A DNA stretch of 37,156 nucleotides from Bacteroidota bacterium (GCA_029558715.1 JAKQEA010000128.1:1-37156); one strand, 5' to 3'. Counted from the stretch's first letter, positions 1-9,715 are shown. The notes: generated from the sequence alone by a model not told the origin. Numbers and translations are program-made.

Positions 1-11
1 AGTACAAAAAA

Positions 12-920
12 ATGAACAACAGTTTCCGCGATAAAATTTACAATAATGAGGTAACTCCCCCCGTGAGAGTCTGGGACCGTATTGCTGCAGAACTGGATGA
101 AACCGCCAGTACAAAGATTTTATCCACTAAATTGTTCCTTGCTGAAGTCTCCCCCCCCGCTACAACGTGGTCAAAAATTGCTACAGAACTGGAAGAGTCA
201 GCTATTGCTGACAAACTCTATAATATTGAAGTCACACCACCAGCAACTGCCTGGCCTAAAGTACAATCGGCTTTTAACAACGAAGCGGCAGCAACTAAGC
301 CAAAAAAAATTATTCCTTTCCTTCGTTATGCAGCAGCGGCCGTTCTGATAGGTTTCCTTTCATTTGCAACAATAAAAATTTTGCAGGATAAAAGAGAAGA
401 GGCGGATATTTCAATTAAAGAAACTGTTTCTCCACCACATGATAACTCGTCAGCCACTTTAACAAATGAAAAATTAAATGAGCTGCTTGACAATATAGTT
501 GCAGCAACCGAAGATGCAAGAAATGATGCTGCCCTGGAAGCGAGTAAAAAGACATATGCCAGACTGGATATTCCGGCAAGGAATATATCCAGAGAAATTT
601 CTAATTTTTACTTCGCTTCTGATAATAACCCGACAGGCACAACAAGAGGTTTCAACATAGATGCAACAGCCCCGGCAGAAAAATCACTGGCTGATCGGTA
701 TATCACACTAATAACCCCTGAAGGAAATATCATCCGCATGTCTAAAAAGCTGAGTGATATGGTCTGTTGTATATCCGGGGAGACAGATGACCAGCCATGT
801 AAAGATCAATTAAGGAAATGGAGAGAAAAAATAGTTGCTTCTTCTTTAGGCCATTCCTCTGAGAGCTTCATGGACATTCTTCATCTTGTAAATTCATTAC
901 AGGATAACAAACACCAGTAG
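12..920 (+). CDS. Anti-sigma-factor-like single-pass membrane protein with three N-terminal PPxxxW repeats
   Basis: I do not recognise a named family with certainty. The 302-residue product has a cytoplasmic-looking N-terminus, one hydrophobic segment at about residues 104-121, and a C-terminal region of about 180 residues that would lie outside the inner membrane and carries a CC pair plus a third Cys. The first 88 residues contain three copies of a motif reading K-[IL]-[YF]-x-x-E-V-[TS]-P-P-x-x-x-W-x-[KR]-[IV] (Lys8/Trp21, Lys40/Trp53, Lys68/Trp81). Single copies of such a PP...W motif occur at the N-terminus of Bacteroidota membrane proteins encoded after ECF sigma factors, so an anti-sigma role is an inference. 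The frame is open to the left edge, so a start further upstream cannot be excluded, but the ATG at 12 places the first repeat at a natural N-terminus. A run of eight C lies at 151-158. The next gene follows after 35 bases. Confidence 0.75.
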   Translation: MNNSFRDKIYNNEVTPPVRVWDRIAAELDETASTKILSTKLFLAEVSPPATTWSKIATELEESAIADKLYNIEVTPPATAWPKVQSAFNNEAAATKPKKIIPFLRYAAAAVLIGFLSFATIKILQDKREEADISIKETVSPPHDNSSATLTNEKLNELLDNIVAATEDARNDAALEASKKTYARLDIPARNISREISNFYFASDNNPTGTTRGFNIDATAPAEKSLADRYITLITPEGNIIRMSKKLSDMVCCISGETDDQPCKDQLRKWREKIVASSLGHSSESFMDILHLVNSLQDNKHQ

Positions 921-955
921 TACTTGTTTTCTTAATTTTATAGAAAAGTAATTGC

Positions 956-1387
956 ATGGCAAGAATAAAAATTGAATTGCCGGAAATATTCTCGTTCTCA
1001 TGTGAAATACCCGTACGCATTACAGATATCAACTATGGCGGTCATGTTGGCAATGACACTATACTATCTATTATTCATGAAGCAAGGGTACGCTTCCTGA
1101 AAAATCTGGGGTACAGTGAAATGGATTTTGACGGCAAAGGAATGATCATGGCCGATGCAGCTATTGAATTTAAGAGCGAATTGTTTTATGGCGATGCAGT
1201 GCTTGCATCGGTGACCACCGGGGAAATTTCTAAAATCGGATTTGAACTGTATTATAAACTCGAAAAAGAAACTGAAGGTAAAAGGAAGTTGATCGCTACT
1301 GCTAAAACCGGTATGATCTGCTATGATTATGAGAAGAAAAAAATAATACACATACCAGAGAAAGCCAAAGAAAGCCTACTTCGTTAA
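956..1387 (+). CDS. Acyl-CoA thioesterase, hotdog (4HBT) family
   Basis: This 143-residue protein has the length and pattern of a single-domain 4HBT hotdog thioesterase, which hydrolyses acyl-CoA thioesters in the cytoplasm. The sequence DINYGGHV (residues 24-31) with Asp24, Asn26 and His30, followed by a helix with Glu42, matches the active-site turn and hotdog helix of YbgC/FadM-like enzymes. The remaining residues alternate as beta strands with the typical phrase about retained acyl function (AKTGMICYDYE) near the end. The substrate cannot be told from sequence. It follows the anti-sigma-like gene on the same strand with 35 bases between and may be cotranscribed. Its last 12 bases overlap the 3-prime end of aroE on the other strand. 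Confidence 0.88.
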   Translation: MARIKIELPEIFSFSCEIPVRITDINYGGHVGNDTILSIIHEARVRFLKNLGYSEMDFDGKGMIMADAAIEFKSELFYGDAVLASVTTGEISKIGFELYYKLEKETEGKRKLIATAKTGMICYDYEKKKIIHIPEKAKESLLR

Positions 1388-2119
1388 GTTCTTATTCCAT
1401 ATCTTCCAGCTTTCCTCTGCCTGTATCAAAAGCATTTCCTGGCCATTTTTTATTGTTGCCCCCCTTTCCTCTCCTTTCTGAAGAAATAATGTTTTAGCAG
1501 GATTATAAGTAAGATCAAATAATAAATGCCGGCTGGAAATATGATTATAAGGAATATCCGGACAAACATTAGTGGCAGGATACATGCCCAGGGGAGTAGT
1601 ATTGATAATTAATTTATGTTGATTTATAATATCTTCATTAAGCTCCTCATAGATGAATGCAGAACCTGTCTTCATTTCCCGGCTTACTACACTATATTTT
1701 ATTTTCAGCCTCCTCAATACATATGCTATTGCCTCTGTTGCCCCGCCACTCCCCAGTATCAGCGCATCTGTGTGATATGGCCTAAGATAAGGTAACAGGC
1801 TTTTTTCAAAACCAATTGCATCAGTATTGTAGCCTGTCAGGTTCCCGTTTTTTATGCCTATGCAATTACAGGCCTCCAAACCCGAAGGAATCTCAGAGGA
1901 GTTTAAAAAACGAAGTACCTGTTTCTTATATGGTATAGTTACATTGAGCCCCTCAAGCCCGGGGTTATCTCTAAGTAACAGAGGTAATTCATTTATTGAT
2001 TTAATGGGAAATAGCTCATACCTGCAATCCACCAATCCATCTTTCTCAAACTTTTCAGAAAAATACTTTTTAGAGAAAGAGTGTGACAGTGGGTAACCAA
2101 TGAGTCCAAAAAGCCTCAT
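1376..2119 (-). CDS. aroE: Shikimate dehydrogenase (NADP+)
   Basis: AroE reduces 3-dehydroshikimate to shikimate with NADPH in the chorismate pathway. The 247-residue product is slightly shorter than E. coli AroE (272) but complete. Visible motifs are the shikimate-binding GYPLSHSFS at residues 8-16 (Ser12, Ser14), NVTIPYKK with the catalytic Lys65, NTDAIGF with Asp100, and the dinucleotide-binding GSGGA at 123-127. The end INTTPLGMYP is also typical. The start overlaps the stop of the ComA-like gene by one base (TGATG), so the two are translationally coupled and presumably form one operon. The 3-prime end overlaps the convergent thioesterase gene by 12 bases. Confidence 0.96.
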   Translation of the reverse strand: MRLFGLIGYPLSHSFSKKYFSEKFEKDGLVDCRYELFPIKSINELPLLLRDNPGLEGLNVTIPYKKQVLRFLNSSEIPSGLEACNCIGIKNGNLTGYNTDAIGFEKSLLPYLRPYHTDALILGSGGATEAIAYVLRRLKIKYSVVSREMKTGSAFIYEELNEDIINQHKLIINTTPLGMYPATNVCPDIPYNHISSRHLLFDLTYNPAKTLFLQKGEERGATIKNGQEMLLIQAEESWKIWNKNLTK

Positions 2120-2892
2120 CAGACGGTCTCTTTTTTATCGAGATACAGGTTGAATGTATCGCCCCGAAGCCCTATTCGCATTGCTTCGAGTGGTATTACT
2201 TCTGTTGGTGCAATATTGCCGAGATTAGCATTACAACCAACCAATTCGATAAAGTATAACTGTTGTGCTTTTTGCGGAGCCTCCCATATGATCTTTTCTG
2301 CCGGTATCTGGGTCAGAATTTCCTGTACCAGTCCTTCCCTTACTTCTCCGCTGCCACGATAGATACCAACATTTCCTGCTTCCCTTGCTTCCGCAATTAC
2401 ATAACTGGAACCTGCTTCTAATTCTGCTTTCATCAACTCAATCCATTTATATGGGGGAATAATATGTGCTGCATCCTTACTGCCCACTTCGCTAAGCACC
2501 GTGCCGTGCTTGGTCAGTTTTTCTATGTATCCACATTTCTCTGCATGCGGAATAGTTACAGATCCATCACTTACTTCCATATATGTAATACCGTAATCTT
2601 TACATACGTTTATATAATCTTCAAATTGGTTTCGGATGAGAAACGCTTCAAATAATGTTCCTCCAAAATAAACAGGAATATCATATGCACGGTACACTTC
2701 CAGTTTTTCTCTCAGGTTTGGCGTAACGAAAGAGGTGCCAAATCCAAGTTTTACAATATCTACATGCGGATGCGAAACACTCAGAAAGTTTTTTGCTTCT
2801 TCTATACTCAGGCCCTTATCCATTACCATGGTAAGGCCAGACTGTCTTGGTTTTTGCTTTCTGTCAGGGATCTGAGATAAATTAAAATTCAT
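2119..2892 (-). CDS. comA: Phosphosulfolactate synthase (ComA family)
   Basis: ComA-family enzymes add sulfite to phosphoenolpyruvate to give phosphosulfolactate, the first step of the archaeal coenzyme M route; the family also includes Bacillus YitD and the plant heat protein HSA32. The 257-residue product is full length and shows the family's TIM-barrel phrases: VDIVKLGFGTSFV after the first strand, PVYFGGTLFEAF, MEVSDGSVTIP, YVIAEAREAG and KIIWEAPQKAQQ, ending with GLRGDTF. The family assignment is firm; the in vivo reaction in Bacteroidota is not settled by sequence. No comB or comC lies in the window. The gene has its own exact -7 motif (2933-2940) and overlaps aroE by one base. Confidence 0.9.
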   Translation of the reverse strand: MNFNLSQIPDRKQKPRQSGLTMVMDKGLSIEEAKNFLSVSHPHVDIVKLGFGTSFVTPNLREKLEVYRAYDIPVYFGGTLFEAFLIRNQFEDYINVCKDYGITYMEVSDGSVTIPHAEKCGYIEKLTKHGTVLSEVGSKDAAHIIPPYKWIELMKAELEAGSSYVIAEAREAGNVGIYRGSGEVREGLVQEILTQIPAEKIIWEAPQKAQQLYFIELVGCNANLGNIAPTEVIPLEAMRIGLRGDTFNLYLDKKETV

Positions 2893-2932
2893 ACTTATAC
2901 TATTTGAATGTAATCGCTAATTGTGATGGCGG

Positions 2933-2940
2933 CAAAAATA
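2933..2940 (-). promoter_or_regulatory. Bacteroidota -7 promoter motif for comA-aroE
   Basis: The minus strand reads TATTTTTG, an exact match to the Bacteroidota TAnnTTTG -7 consensus, 40 bases upstream of the ComA-family start. No convincing -33 element is visible. Transcription would start about 5-7 bases further on, giving a leader of roughly 35 bases. Confidence 0.45.
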
Positions 2941-2987
2941 GGGAAGAATGACCAGAGAAATAATGATTCCAAATACCTTAAATCCCA

Positions 2988-4409
2988 TCAAATGGATTTA
3001 TTTCTTTTAAATCTTGCCAGCAGATCAACCACCTGCTGATTTTGAAGAATAGCCGGGTTCAGCTCAACAAACTTCTTTAATAACTTTGGAGCTTTCTCCA
3101 TCGCCAATTCAAGTTGAATTATAGCTTCCTTTGCTTTCACTGTTGCAAATAGAACTGCAGCTTTATAAAAAATAAACAGTGGTTTGTTGTTAGTTGCATA
3201 CAGCGCAGCCTGTGTTTGTTCCAATGCCTCTTCATAAAACCCTGCTTTGTACAAACAACGTATTAATGCCTCCCATCCCCCGGCATTTTTTGGGCGAAGC
3301 CGCACTGCATTTGTAAAATACTGTATGGCATCCCGGAACAACCCCAATTGTATTTTACACTCCCCTGCCAGCAGGTTATACTCCGGTTGAAGGCGATGAA
3401 GCTTTAAGGCTGTTTCCAGTTGTTTGATACATGCTGTCCAATTTCCTTCGTTATAATAAGTACAGGCAATTTTGTAAAATAGCTTACTGTCATCCTGTCT
3501 CAGGTGCGATGCTTTGCGATAATAGAACCTTGCCTGTGCATGATTCTTCATTCTTTCGTAGCAATAACCAATAGCCTCAAAAATCACATCTTCCGGCTTT
3601 GCCAGCTCATTTACTTTTTCCAACGCTTCTATTGCTTCTTTGTATTTCCTTAACCGGATATAAGCATCTCCCATATTCCGGTAGGCATAATCAAATTTCT
3701 CTTCTATTGTGATAGCATACTTGTATGCATCGATAGCCTTCTCATATAATTTCAACCCCTGGTATGCAGCTGCCAGGTTAAACCAGGCTAATTCATTATA
3801 AGGATACTCATCAATTATGATTTGATGCAATCTTATTCCTTCTTCATTGCGGCCAGTAAAGTCAGTCCAGAAGCATATTTTATATAATGCCTCTTCATTA
3901 TTAGGGTCATCCTCAAGAATAAGCTTAAGACAATCAAATACTTTATCAAAATCTTCATAATCATCATACACATCTGCCAATTCAAACAAAAGCTCAATTC
4001 TTTCCTCTCCTTCAAAAAATGAAAGTGCTTCTTCCAGAAGTATAACTGCTTTTTCCTGCTGATCCAATGCCAGGTATGCATCGGTTTTAAGGATATAAAG
4101 GTTAATATCAGTACTGTCTAGCAGTGATGCCTGCTCTAAGACATCCAGGGCTTCTTTGTAGCGGCGATAAGCCAATAAAATATCCGCCTTTTTTATGAGC
4201 AAAAGTGATGAATATGGGAATTGTTCGCTGCCAATTTCAGCAGCTTCCATGGCCCTGACGAGGTCTTCCCTTTCCTGATAATGATCTATGATCTTTTCGA
4301 AAGCATCTTCCTCTATAAATGAATGGCTGTGGCCATTTTTCAGATTCTCGTATTGTCTGAGCAGTTCCCGTATCAGTTCCCTGTCTTCCCGGTAAGGATT
4401 TTCTTGCAT
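2988..4409 (-). CDS. Tetratricopeptide-repeat protein
   Basis: This 473-residue protein is built almost wholly of TPR helix pairs (about 11-12 repeats of 34 residues), for example NEEALYKICFWTDFTG, ELAWFNLAAAYQGLKLYEKA, DYAYRNMGDAYIRLRKYKEA and PEYNLLAGECKIQLGLFRDA. There is no signal peptide or membrane segment, so it is probably a cytoplasmic scaffold for protein-protein contacts. The very acidic first 60 residues carry no other domain that I recognise. It lies upstream of comA-aroE on the same strand, 95 bases away, but comA has its own promoter motif, so read-through is possible but not required. The partner of the TPR array cannot be predicted. The 263-base region before its start holds no gene. 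Confidence 0.9.
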   Translation of the reverse strand: MQENPYREDRELIRELLRQYENLKNGHSHSFIEEDAFEKIIDHYQEREDLVRAMEAAEIGSEQFPYSSLLLIKKADILLAYRRYKEALDVLEQASLLDSTDINLYILKTDAYLALDQQEKAVILLEEALSFFEGEERIELLFELADVYDDYEDFDKVFDCLKLILEDDPNNEEALYKICFWTDFTGRNEEGIRLHQIIIDEYPYNELAWFNLAAAYQGLKLYEKAIDAYKYAITIEEKFDYAYRNMGDAYIRLRKYKEAIEALEKVNELAKPEDVIFEAIGYCYERMKNHAQARFYYRKASHLRQDDSKLFYKIACTYYNEGNWTACIKQLETALKLHRLQPEYNLLAGECKIQLGLFRDAIQYFTNAVRLRPKNAGGWEALIRCLYKAGFYEEALEQTQAALYATNNKPLFIFYKAAVLFATVKAKEAIIQLELAMEKAPKLLKKFVELNPAILQNQQVVDLLARFKRNKSI

Positions 4410-4658
4410 GAGTTCCGGTCATTTAGTGAGCAAACCTTTTTAAAGAGCCTGTCAGACAGCAAAATCCCTTTGCCCCCTGAATTCAATTATTTCCAACAAG
4501 TTAAGCTAAAAAAACTGGCTAAAAAAGAGAGTAGTTTTCCCCATATGTGCAAAATACCGGGTTTTTCGTGGACCTGGATGTAACATTTTGCAATCTTCTG
4601 CGTTAATAAAGTACTAAAGTTCTGGACGAACGGTTTTTTTTATATTCCTTTTTGTCTT

Positions 4659-4666
4659 TATTTTTG
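4659..4666 (+). promoter_or_regulatory. Bacteroidota -7 promoter motif directly before the 4673 start codon
   Basis: The plus strand reads TATTTTTG, an exact TAnnTTTG, with only six bases between its final G and the ATG at 4673. Given the usual distance from the -7 element to the transcription start, the transcript would be leaderless or nearly so. The region before it (4410-4658) is AT-rich, contains a short inverted repeat CTGTCAGACAG near 4450, and has no gene I can support. Confidence 0.4.
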
Positions 4667-4672
4667 TAAACA

Positions 4673-5044
4673 ATGAACCATCCCATACTGACCATATTAT
4701 GGAGGAATAGTGCAAAGTTGTTTGCAGCAATTATTTTGCTTGCTTGCAGTTTCGCAGGTGCTTTTGCTACCCTGGGTGATGGTAATAAGAAATCAGACCT
4801 GCCAAAGAAATCTTTGCTTTCTAATAAAACTGCCACTAAACCTGGTTCGTTCTCTCTTCGCTCAGGCTACAATTACCGGGGCAATAATGTCATCAATACA
4901 GAGAACGAAAGAAAGTATATACGCCTCAACACGGTTGTTACTGTTCAAAAAGGTAAAACAACTTTTATCGTCCCTCTTAAGAAAAAAGTTATTCTTAATA
5001 ATGTTAAGATAGATATCGGCAATCGCCAGCTTAAGAGAAACTAA
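4673..5044 (+). CDS. Small secreted protein of unknown function
   Basis: I do not recognise the family. The 123-residue product begins with a short basic region and a hydrophobic stretch at about residues 14-31 ending AFA, which fits a Sec signal peptide with cleavage near residue 32. The mature part is about 90 residues, strongly basic (many Lys and Arg), without cysteines, and its second half (TVVTVQKGKTTFIVPLKKK) looks like beta strands. It is probably periplasmic or exported. A -7 motif sits six bases upstream of the ATG. Its last four bases overlap the stop of the convergent GLPGLI-like gene. Coding status rests on the signal peptide, the promoter and the fit between neighbours. Confidence 0.65.
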   Translation: MNHPILTILWRNSAKLFAAIILLACSFAGAFATLGDGNKKSDLPKKSLLSNKTATKPGSFSLRSGYNYRGNNVINTENERKYIRLNTVVTVQKGKTTFIVPLKKKVILNNVKIDIGNRQLKRN

Positions 5045-5703
5045 TTTCTCCCTCCTTTACTTTCTTCATAAGTCATTACCCTGTACCCGGATTTGGGCAG
5101 ATCAAATTTTGCTTGCTGTACCGGATTGAAATTGATATTTGAAACAGTATATGTAACCAGCATGGTACCGAGCGATGCTTCATACTGCATAGCAAGACCA
5201 GGAAGGTTTTTATTCAGGTACTGAAAATCCTTATTTACCGGAACCAGGTCTTTGGTAAAATAAACATTGAAAGTGCTTCCATCAGTAAGCGTTCCAACAG
5301 CTTTCTGGCAATTATACCCTGCAATTGTTTTGTATTCTTCTACATACGAGAATGTTATTCCTTCATACTTTTTGTTTGATTCCTTCCAGTTATCCCGGGT
5401 CATTTGAATCATATACTTTTGCTCCCCGTACTCCTTGAGCACTGTTACATCTCCTGTTTTGCCATCCACTATAGTTGCTTGCGTCCCTAATGAACTTATC
5501 ATATCAGAACGGCTGGATCCCCCTTTGAGGTAGATCACACTGGTAGCACCATCCAGCAGGTCGGCAGCCTGGGGTGTTTTGTTACTGGTATTAATAACAA
5601 TATCATACGAGATAGTAGCTTCTGTCAATCGCCTTTGTGCCTGCAGTTCAAAAGAAACCATCAGTAAGAAAAAAACAGCGAATATGTTATATAACTTTTT
5701 CAT
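5041..5703 (-). CDS. GLPGLI-like secreted protein
   Basis: From the ATG at 5703 the product is 220 residues with a clear signal peptide (basic MKK, hydrophobic core to about residue 20, LQAQ end). The mature part follows the layout of the Bacteroidota GLPGLI/LolA-like family: an opening ATISYDIVI strand, the phrase TIAGYNCQKAVGTLTDG about two thirds in, then FTKDLVP and a degenerate NLPGLAMQYE in place of the eponymous GLPGLI. Members are periplasmic or surface proteins of unknown function. The frame is open for 37 codons more, but that extension would consist of a 24-base tandem duplication plus the yidC terminator, so I choose the inner start. Convergent overlap of four bases with the upstream small secreted gene. 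Confidence 0.75.
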   Translation of the reverse strand: MKKLYNIFAVFFLLMVSFELQAQRRLTEATISYDIVINTSNKTPQAADLLDGATSVIYLKGGSSRSDMISSLGTQATIVDGKTGDVTVLKEYGEQKYMIQMTRDNWKESNKKYEGITFSYVEEYKTIAGYNCQKAVGTLTDGSTFNVYFTKDLVPVNKDFQYLNKNLPGLAMQYEASLGTMLVTYTVSNINFNPVQQAKFDLPKSGYRVMTYEESKGGRN

Positions 5704-5748
5704 TGTGTTAGTACAGTTAGTATTCATTGTGTTAGTACAGTTAGTATA
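5701..5748 (-). repeat. 24-base tandem duplication covering a start codon
   Basis: Positions 5701-5724 and 5725-5748 are identical at 23 of 24 bases. Each unit, read on the minus strand, contains the leader bases and the ATG of the GLPGLI-like gene, so the upstream copy supplies a second in-frame ATG exactly eight codons earlier. Confidence 0.9.
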
Positions 5749-5787
5749 TAGTAAAAGACGTGCCAATTTAGCTAATAAGTTGCTTAA

Positions 5788-5823
5788 ATAAAAAAACCGG
5801 GTCATCAAAGCCAAGACCCGGTT
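5788..5823 (-). terminator. Intrinsic terminator of yidC
   Basis: A perfect 9-bp inverted repeat (AACCGGGTC at 5795-5803 and its complement at 5815-5823, 11-base loop) is followed on the minus strand by a run of Ts. It lies 26 bases beyond the yidC stop and separates yidC from the downstream GLPGLI-like gene. Confidence 0.8.
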
Positions 5824-5848
5824 CTTCTTATGAGTATTTTAACTAAAA

Positions 5849-7708
5849 TCAGCGTTTATTCTTCTGCTGCGTTTCTTTCAATCTTTTTTGCTGCTCCTGC
5901 ATTTGTTCCATTCTTTCCTGCCACTTAGACTTCGTTTTTGGCTTTTTCCGGTTCTCCTCGATTTTAGCCAGGATTTTATCATGATCAATAATATAGTTCT
6001 GAATCACAAACTGTAAGGCCAGTGTAACCAGGTTTGAAACTGTATAATACCAGGTCAATGCTGATGGAAGCCTGTTAAAGAAGAATAACAGGAATACCGG
6101 GAAAATATATGGCAAGTACTTCATAACCGGGTTGCTCTGATCCGGTGTCATACTCATGCTATACCAAGAAATAAGGAAACTCGTAGCAGCAGCGGTAATG
6201 TTGAATAAACTCAGGTGACTGCCAAGTAAAGGGATATTGAATCCAAATTTGATGGGATCATCATAAGCTGCCAGGTCATTCGCCCAGAGAAATTCTGCAC
6301 CACGCAGACTAACTTCAGAATTAAAGAAACTGAATAGAGCAAAAAAGATAGGAATCTGTAATAAAGCAGGTATACAACCACCAAGCGGATTAACACCAGC
6401 TTCCCGGAAGAGCTTCATTTGTTCCATGCTCATAGCCTGCTGATCTCCACCAAGCCTTTCCCTCAGTTTTGCGATTTCAGGGCGCAATGCCTTCATTTTT
6501 GCACCACTTAAATAACTAGAATAAGTAAGAGGAGAAATCAAAAGGCGAATAAATAAAGTAAGCAGCGCAATGGCAAGACCCAAACTACTGCCGCTTAAAC
6601 TCCTCATAAAATCGAAAATAGGGAGTATGACAAATTTGTTCAGCGGCCTGACGAATGCATACATACCTTGGCCCAGGTTCACCAGCTTCTCAAACTTAAG
6701 ATCATAACGTTTCAAAATGTGATAATCGGACGGGCCATAATAAATGCTAAAGTCGGCATTAGAAGTTGTGGCAACAGGCAACTGCACTTTCATATTGGCA
6801 GTAGAGCGGACTAATGTTTTGGCAGAATCAGGCGGTATCGTCCATTCCATTTTACCAGATGAAAAATTATTTTTTGCAAGAAGTATGGTAAAAAAGAAAC
6901 GTTGCCTTACTCCAATCCAGTTTACGGGTTCATCAAAGTCCTTACTGCTTTTACGTCCTATAGTATGATAATCAAAACTGCCATCTTCTACATATCCTAC
7001 CTGGGTATTTTGCTTTTCAAAATCAATGTCTGATTCCTGCTGTGCTGCTGCATACTGCCAGGATAAGTTCATATTTCCCTGTGTCAGCAATTTATCAGCA
7101 CCAACAAGCTCTACATTAAAATCAACCATGTAATCTTTTGGCTTAATAGTAAACTTGTGTGTGATGGCAGAAGAAGCTGTACTATCTGAAGATTTTAATG
7201 TAAACCAAATGCTCTTACTGCCATCCGCATTTTTGGAAGAATCAATCTTTGAGAAATACAGATCAGCTGTTTGTGCACTTTGATTCGCTGCAGTATTTAT
7301 AGGATAACTGATTTTGTCGAAATCTGATGCTGCTAATCGCAGTAAATTACTATCAAGGCCTTTAAACTCCTTTAGTTCCACTTTTTTAACCTGGCCCCCT
7401 TTGCTGGTGAAAGTGATTTTCATTAACTCATTTTCGGCATATACCAGTTGCTCAGAACCATTTGCTGCATCTTTGAAACCACCTGCATTGGCTAATTTCC
7501 GGATTGTATCAGCCCGGGCTGAATCAATTTTTTGCGCCAGTGTATCCACTGGGGGTTTACTAGCTTTAGCAATTGAATCTTTAACAAACTCTTCCTTTGC
7601 CTTTTGTTTACGGAAAGCAGCCTGTTCCTGGTTAGTGTAATAAAAATAGCCAAAGAAAAGGGCGGCTAATACCACAAAACCGATGACGGTATTACGATCA
7701 AACTTCAT
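5849..7708 (-). CDS. yidC: Membrane protein insertase YidC
   Basis: YidC/Oxa1 inserts membrane proteins, alone or with SecYEG, at the inner membrane. The 619-residue product has the long Gram-negative form: an N-terminal anchor at about residues 8-24, a periplasmic beta domain at about 90-350, and the conserved insertase core from about 370 with five membrane segments in total. The hydrophilic-groove arginine is visible as Arg388 in LLTLFIRLLISPLT, followed by the cytoplasmic hairpin (ALRPEIAKLRERLGGD, about 407-422) and GGCIPALLQIPIFFALF. The C-terminus is a strongly basic tail, as is usual for ribosome binding. It lies 99 bases downstream of pyrG on the same strand with its own exact -7 motif and ends in a strong terminator. 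Confidence 0.98.
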   Translation of the reverse strand: MKFDRNTVIGFVVLAALFFGYFYYTNQEQAAFRKQKAKEEFVKDSIAKASKPPVDTLAQKIDSARADTIRKLANAGGFKDAANGSEQLVYAENELMKITFTSKGGQVKKVELKEFKGLDSNLLRLAASDFDKISYPINTAANQSAQTADLYFSKIDSSKNADGSKSIWFTLKSSDSTASSAITHKFTIKPKDYMVDFNVELVGADKLLTQGNMNLSWQYAAAQQESDIDFEKQNTQVGYVEDGSFDYHTIGRKSSKDFDEPVNWIGVRQRFFFTILLAKNNFSSGKMEWTIPPDSAKTLVRSTANMKVQLPVATTSNADFSIYYGPSDYHILKRYDLKFEKLVNLGQGMYAFVRPLNKFVILPIFDFMRSLSGSSLGLAIALLTLFIRLLISPLTYSSYLSGAKMKALRPEIAKLRERLGGDQQAMSMEQMKLFREAGVNPLGGCIPALLQIPIFFALFSFFNSEVSLRGAEFLWANDLAAYDDPIKFGFNIPLLGSHLSLFNITAAATSFLISWYSMSMTPDQSNPVMKYLPYIFPVFLLFFFNRLPSALTWYYTVSNLVTLALQFVIQNYIIDHDKILAKIEENRKKPKTKSKWQERMEQMQEQQKRLKETQQKNKR

Positions 7709-7731
7709 TCTCAGAAAAAATTTAAAGAGGG

Positions 7732-7739
7732 CAAAGATA
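7732..7739 (-). promoter_or_regulatory. Bacteroidota -7 promoter motif for yidC
   Basis: TATCTTTG on the minus strand exactly matches TAnnTTTG, 23 bases upstream of the yidC ATG, predicting a short leader of about 17 bases. No clear -33 element is seen. Confidence 0.45.
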
Positions 7740-7807
7740 GGGTAAACAGACCGGAGCTCTCCTGCTGAAATTCAGTGTACCTCTTTCGGGGTACTATCCG
7801 ACGGCAT

Positions 7808-9484
<1,677 letters not shown>

Positions 9485-9715
9485 TCAGGAAAGGCAATAA
9501 TAAAAAACAATTAATTCCGGGAAACCGAAATCAACAACTGTACAAAAAGTAAATTAAAGACTGAAAATTTGCCCCACCCTATTGACCATCGGAAGTCTGC
9601 AAAAAGAAAAAACTCCGGGAGGTCATGTAAAGGTAAAAGAAATTTCCCGGGCATAAAAATTCAATAAAAGGCATGTGGAAAAAAGCCGGTATTTTAGTGA
9701 GGAAATAAAATCATC

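Noticed and set aside
4323-4583. Plus-strand frame reaching into the 4410-4672 intergenic region
   Set aside because: Its first third is antisense to the TPR gene, there is no promoter motif or domain, and the region is AT-rich.
5704-5814. Extension of the GLPGLI-like protein to an ATG at 5814
   Set aside because: This part would be encoded by the yidC terminator stem and the tandem duplication, and would bury the signal peptide internally.
7741-7807. Short inverted repeats (GTACC/GGTAC and CTGAAATTCAG) between pyrG and yidC
   Set aside because: Stems of five or fewer pairs without a T-run; not convincing as terminator or operator.
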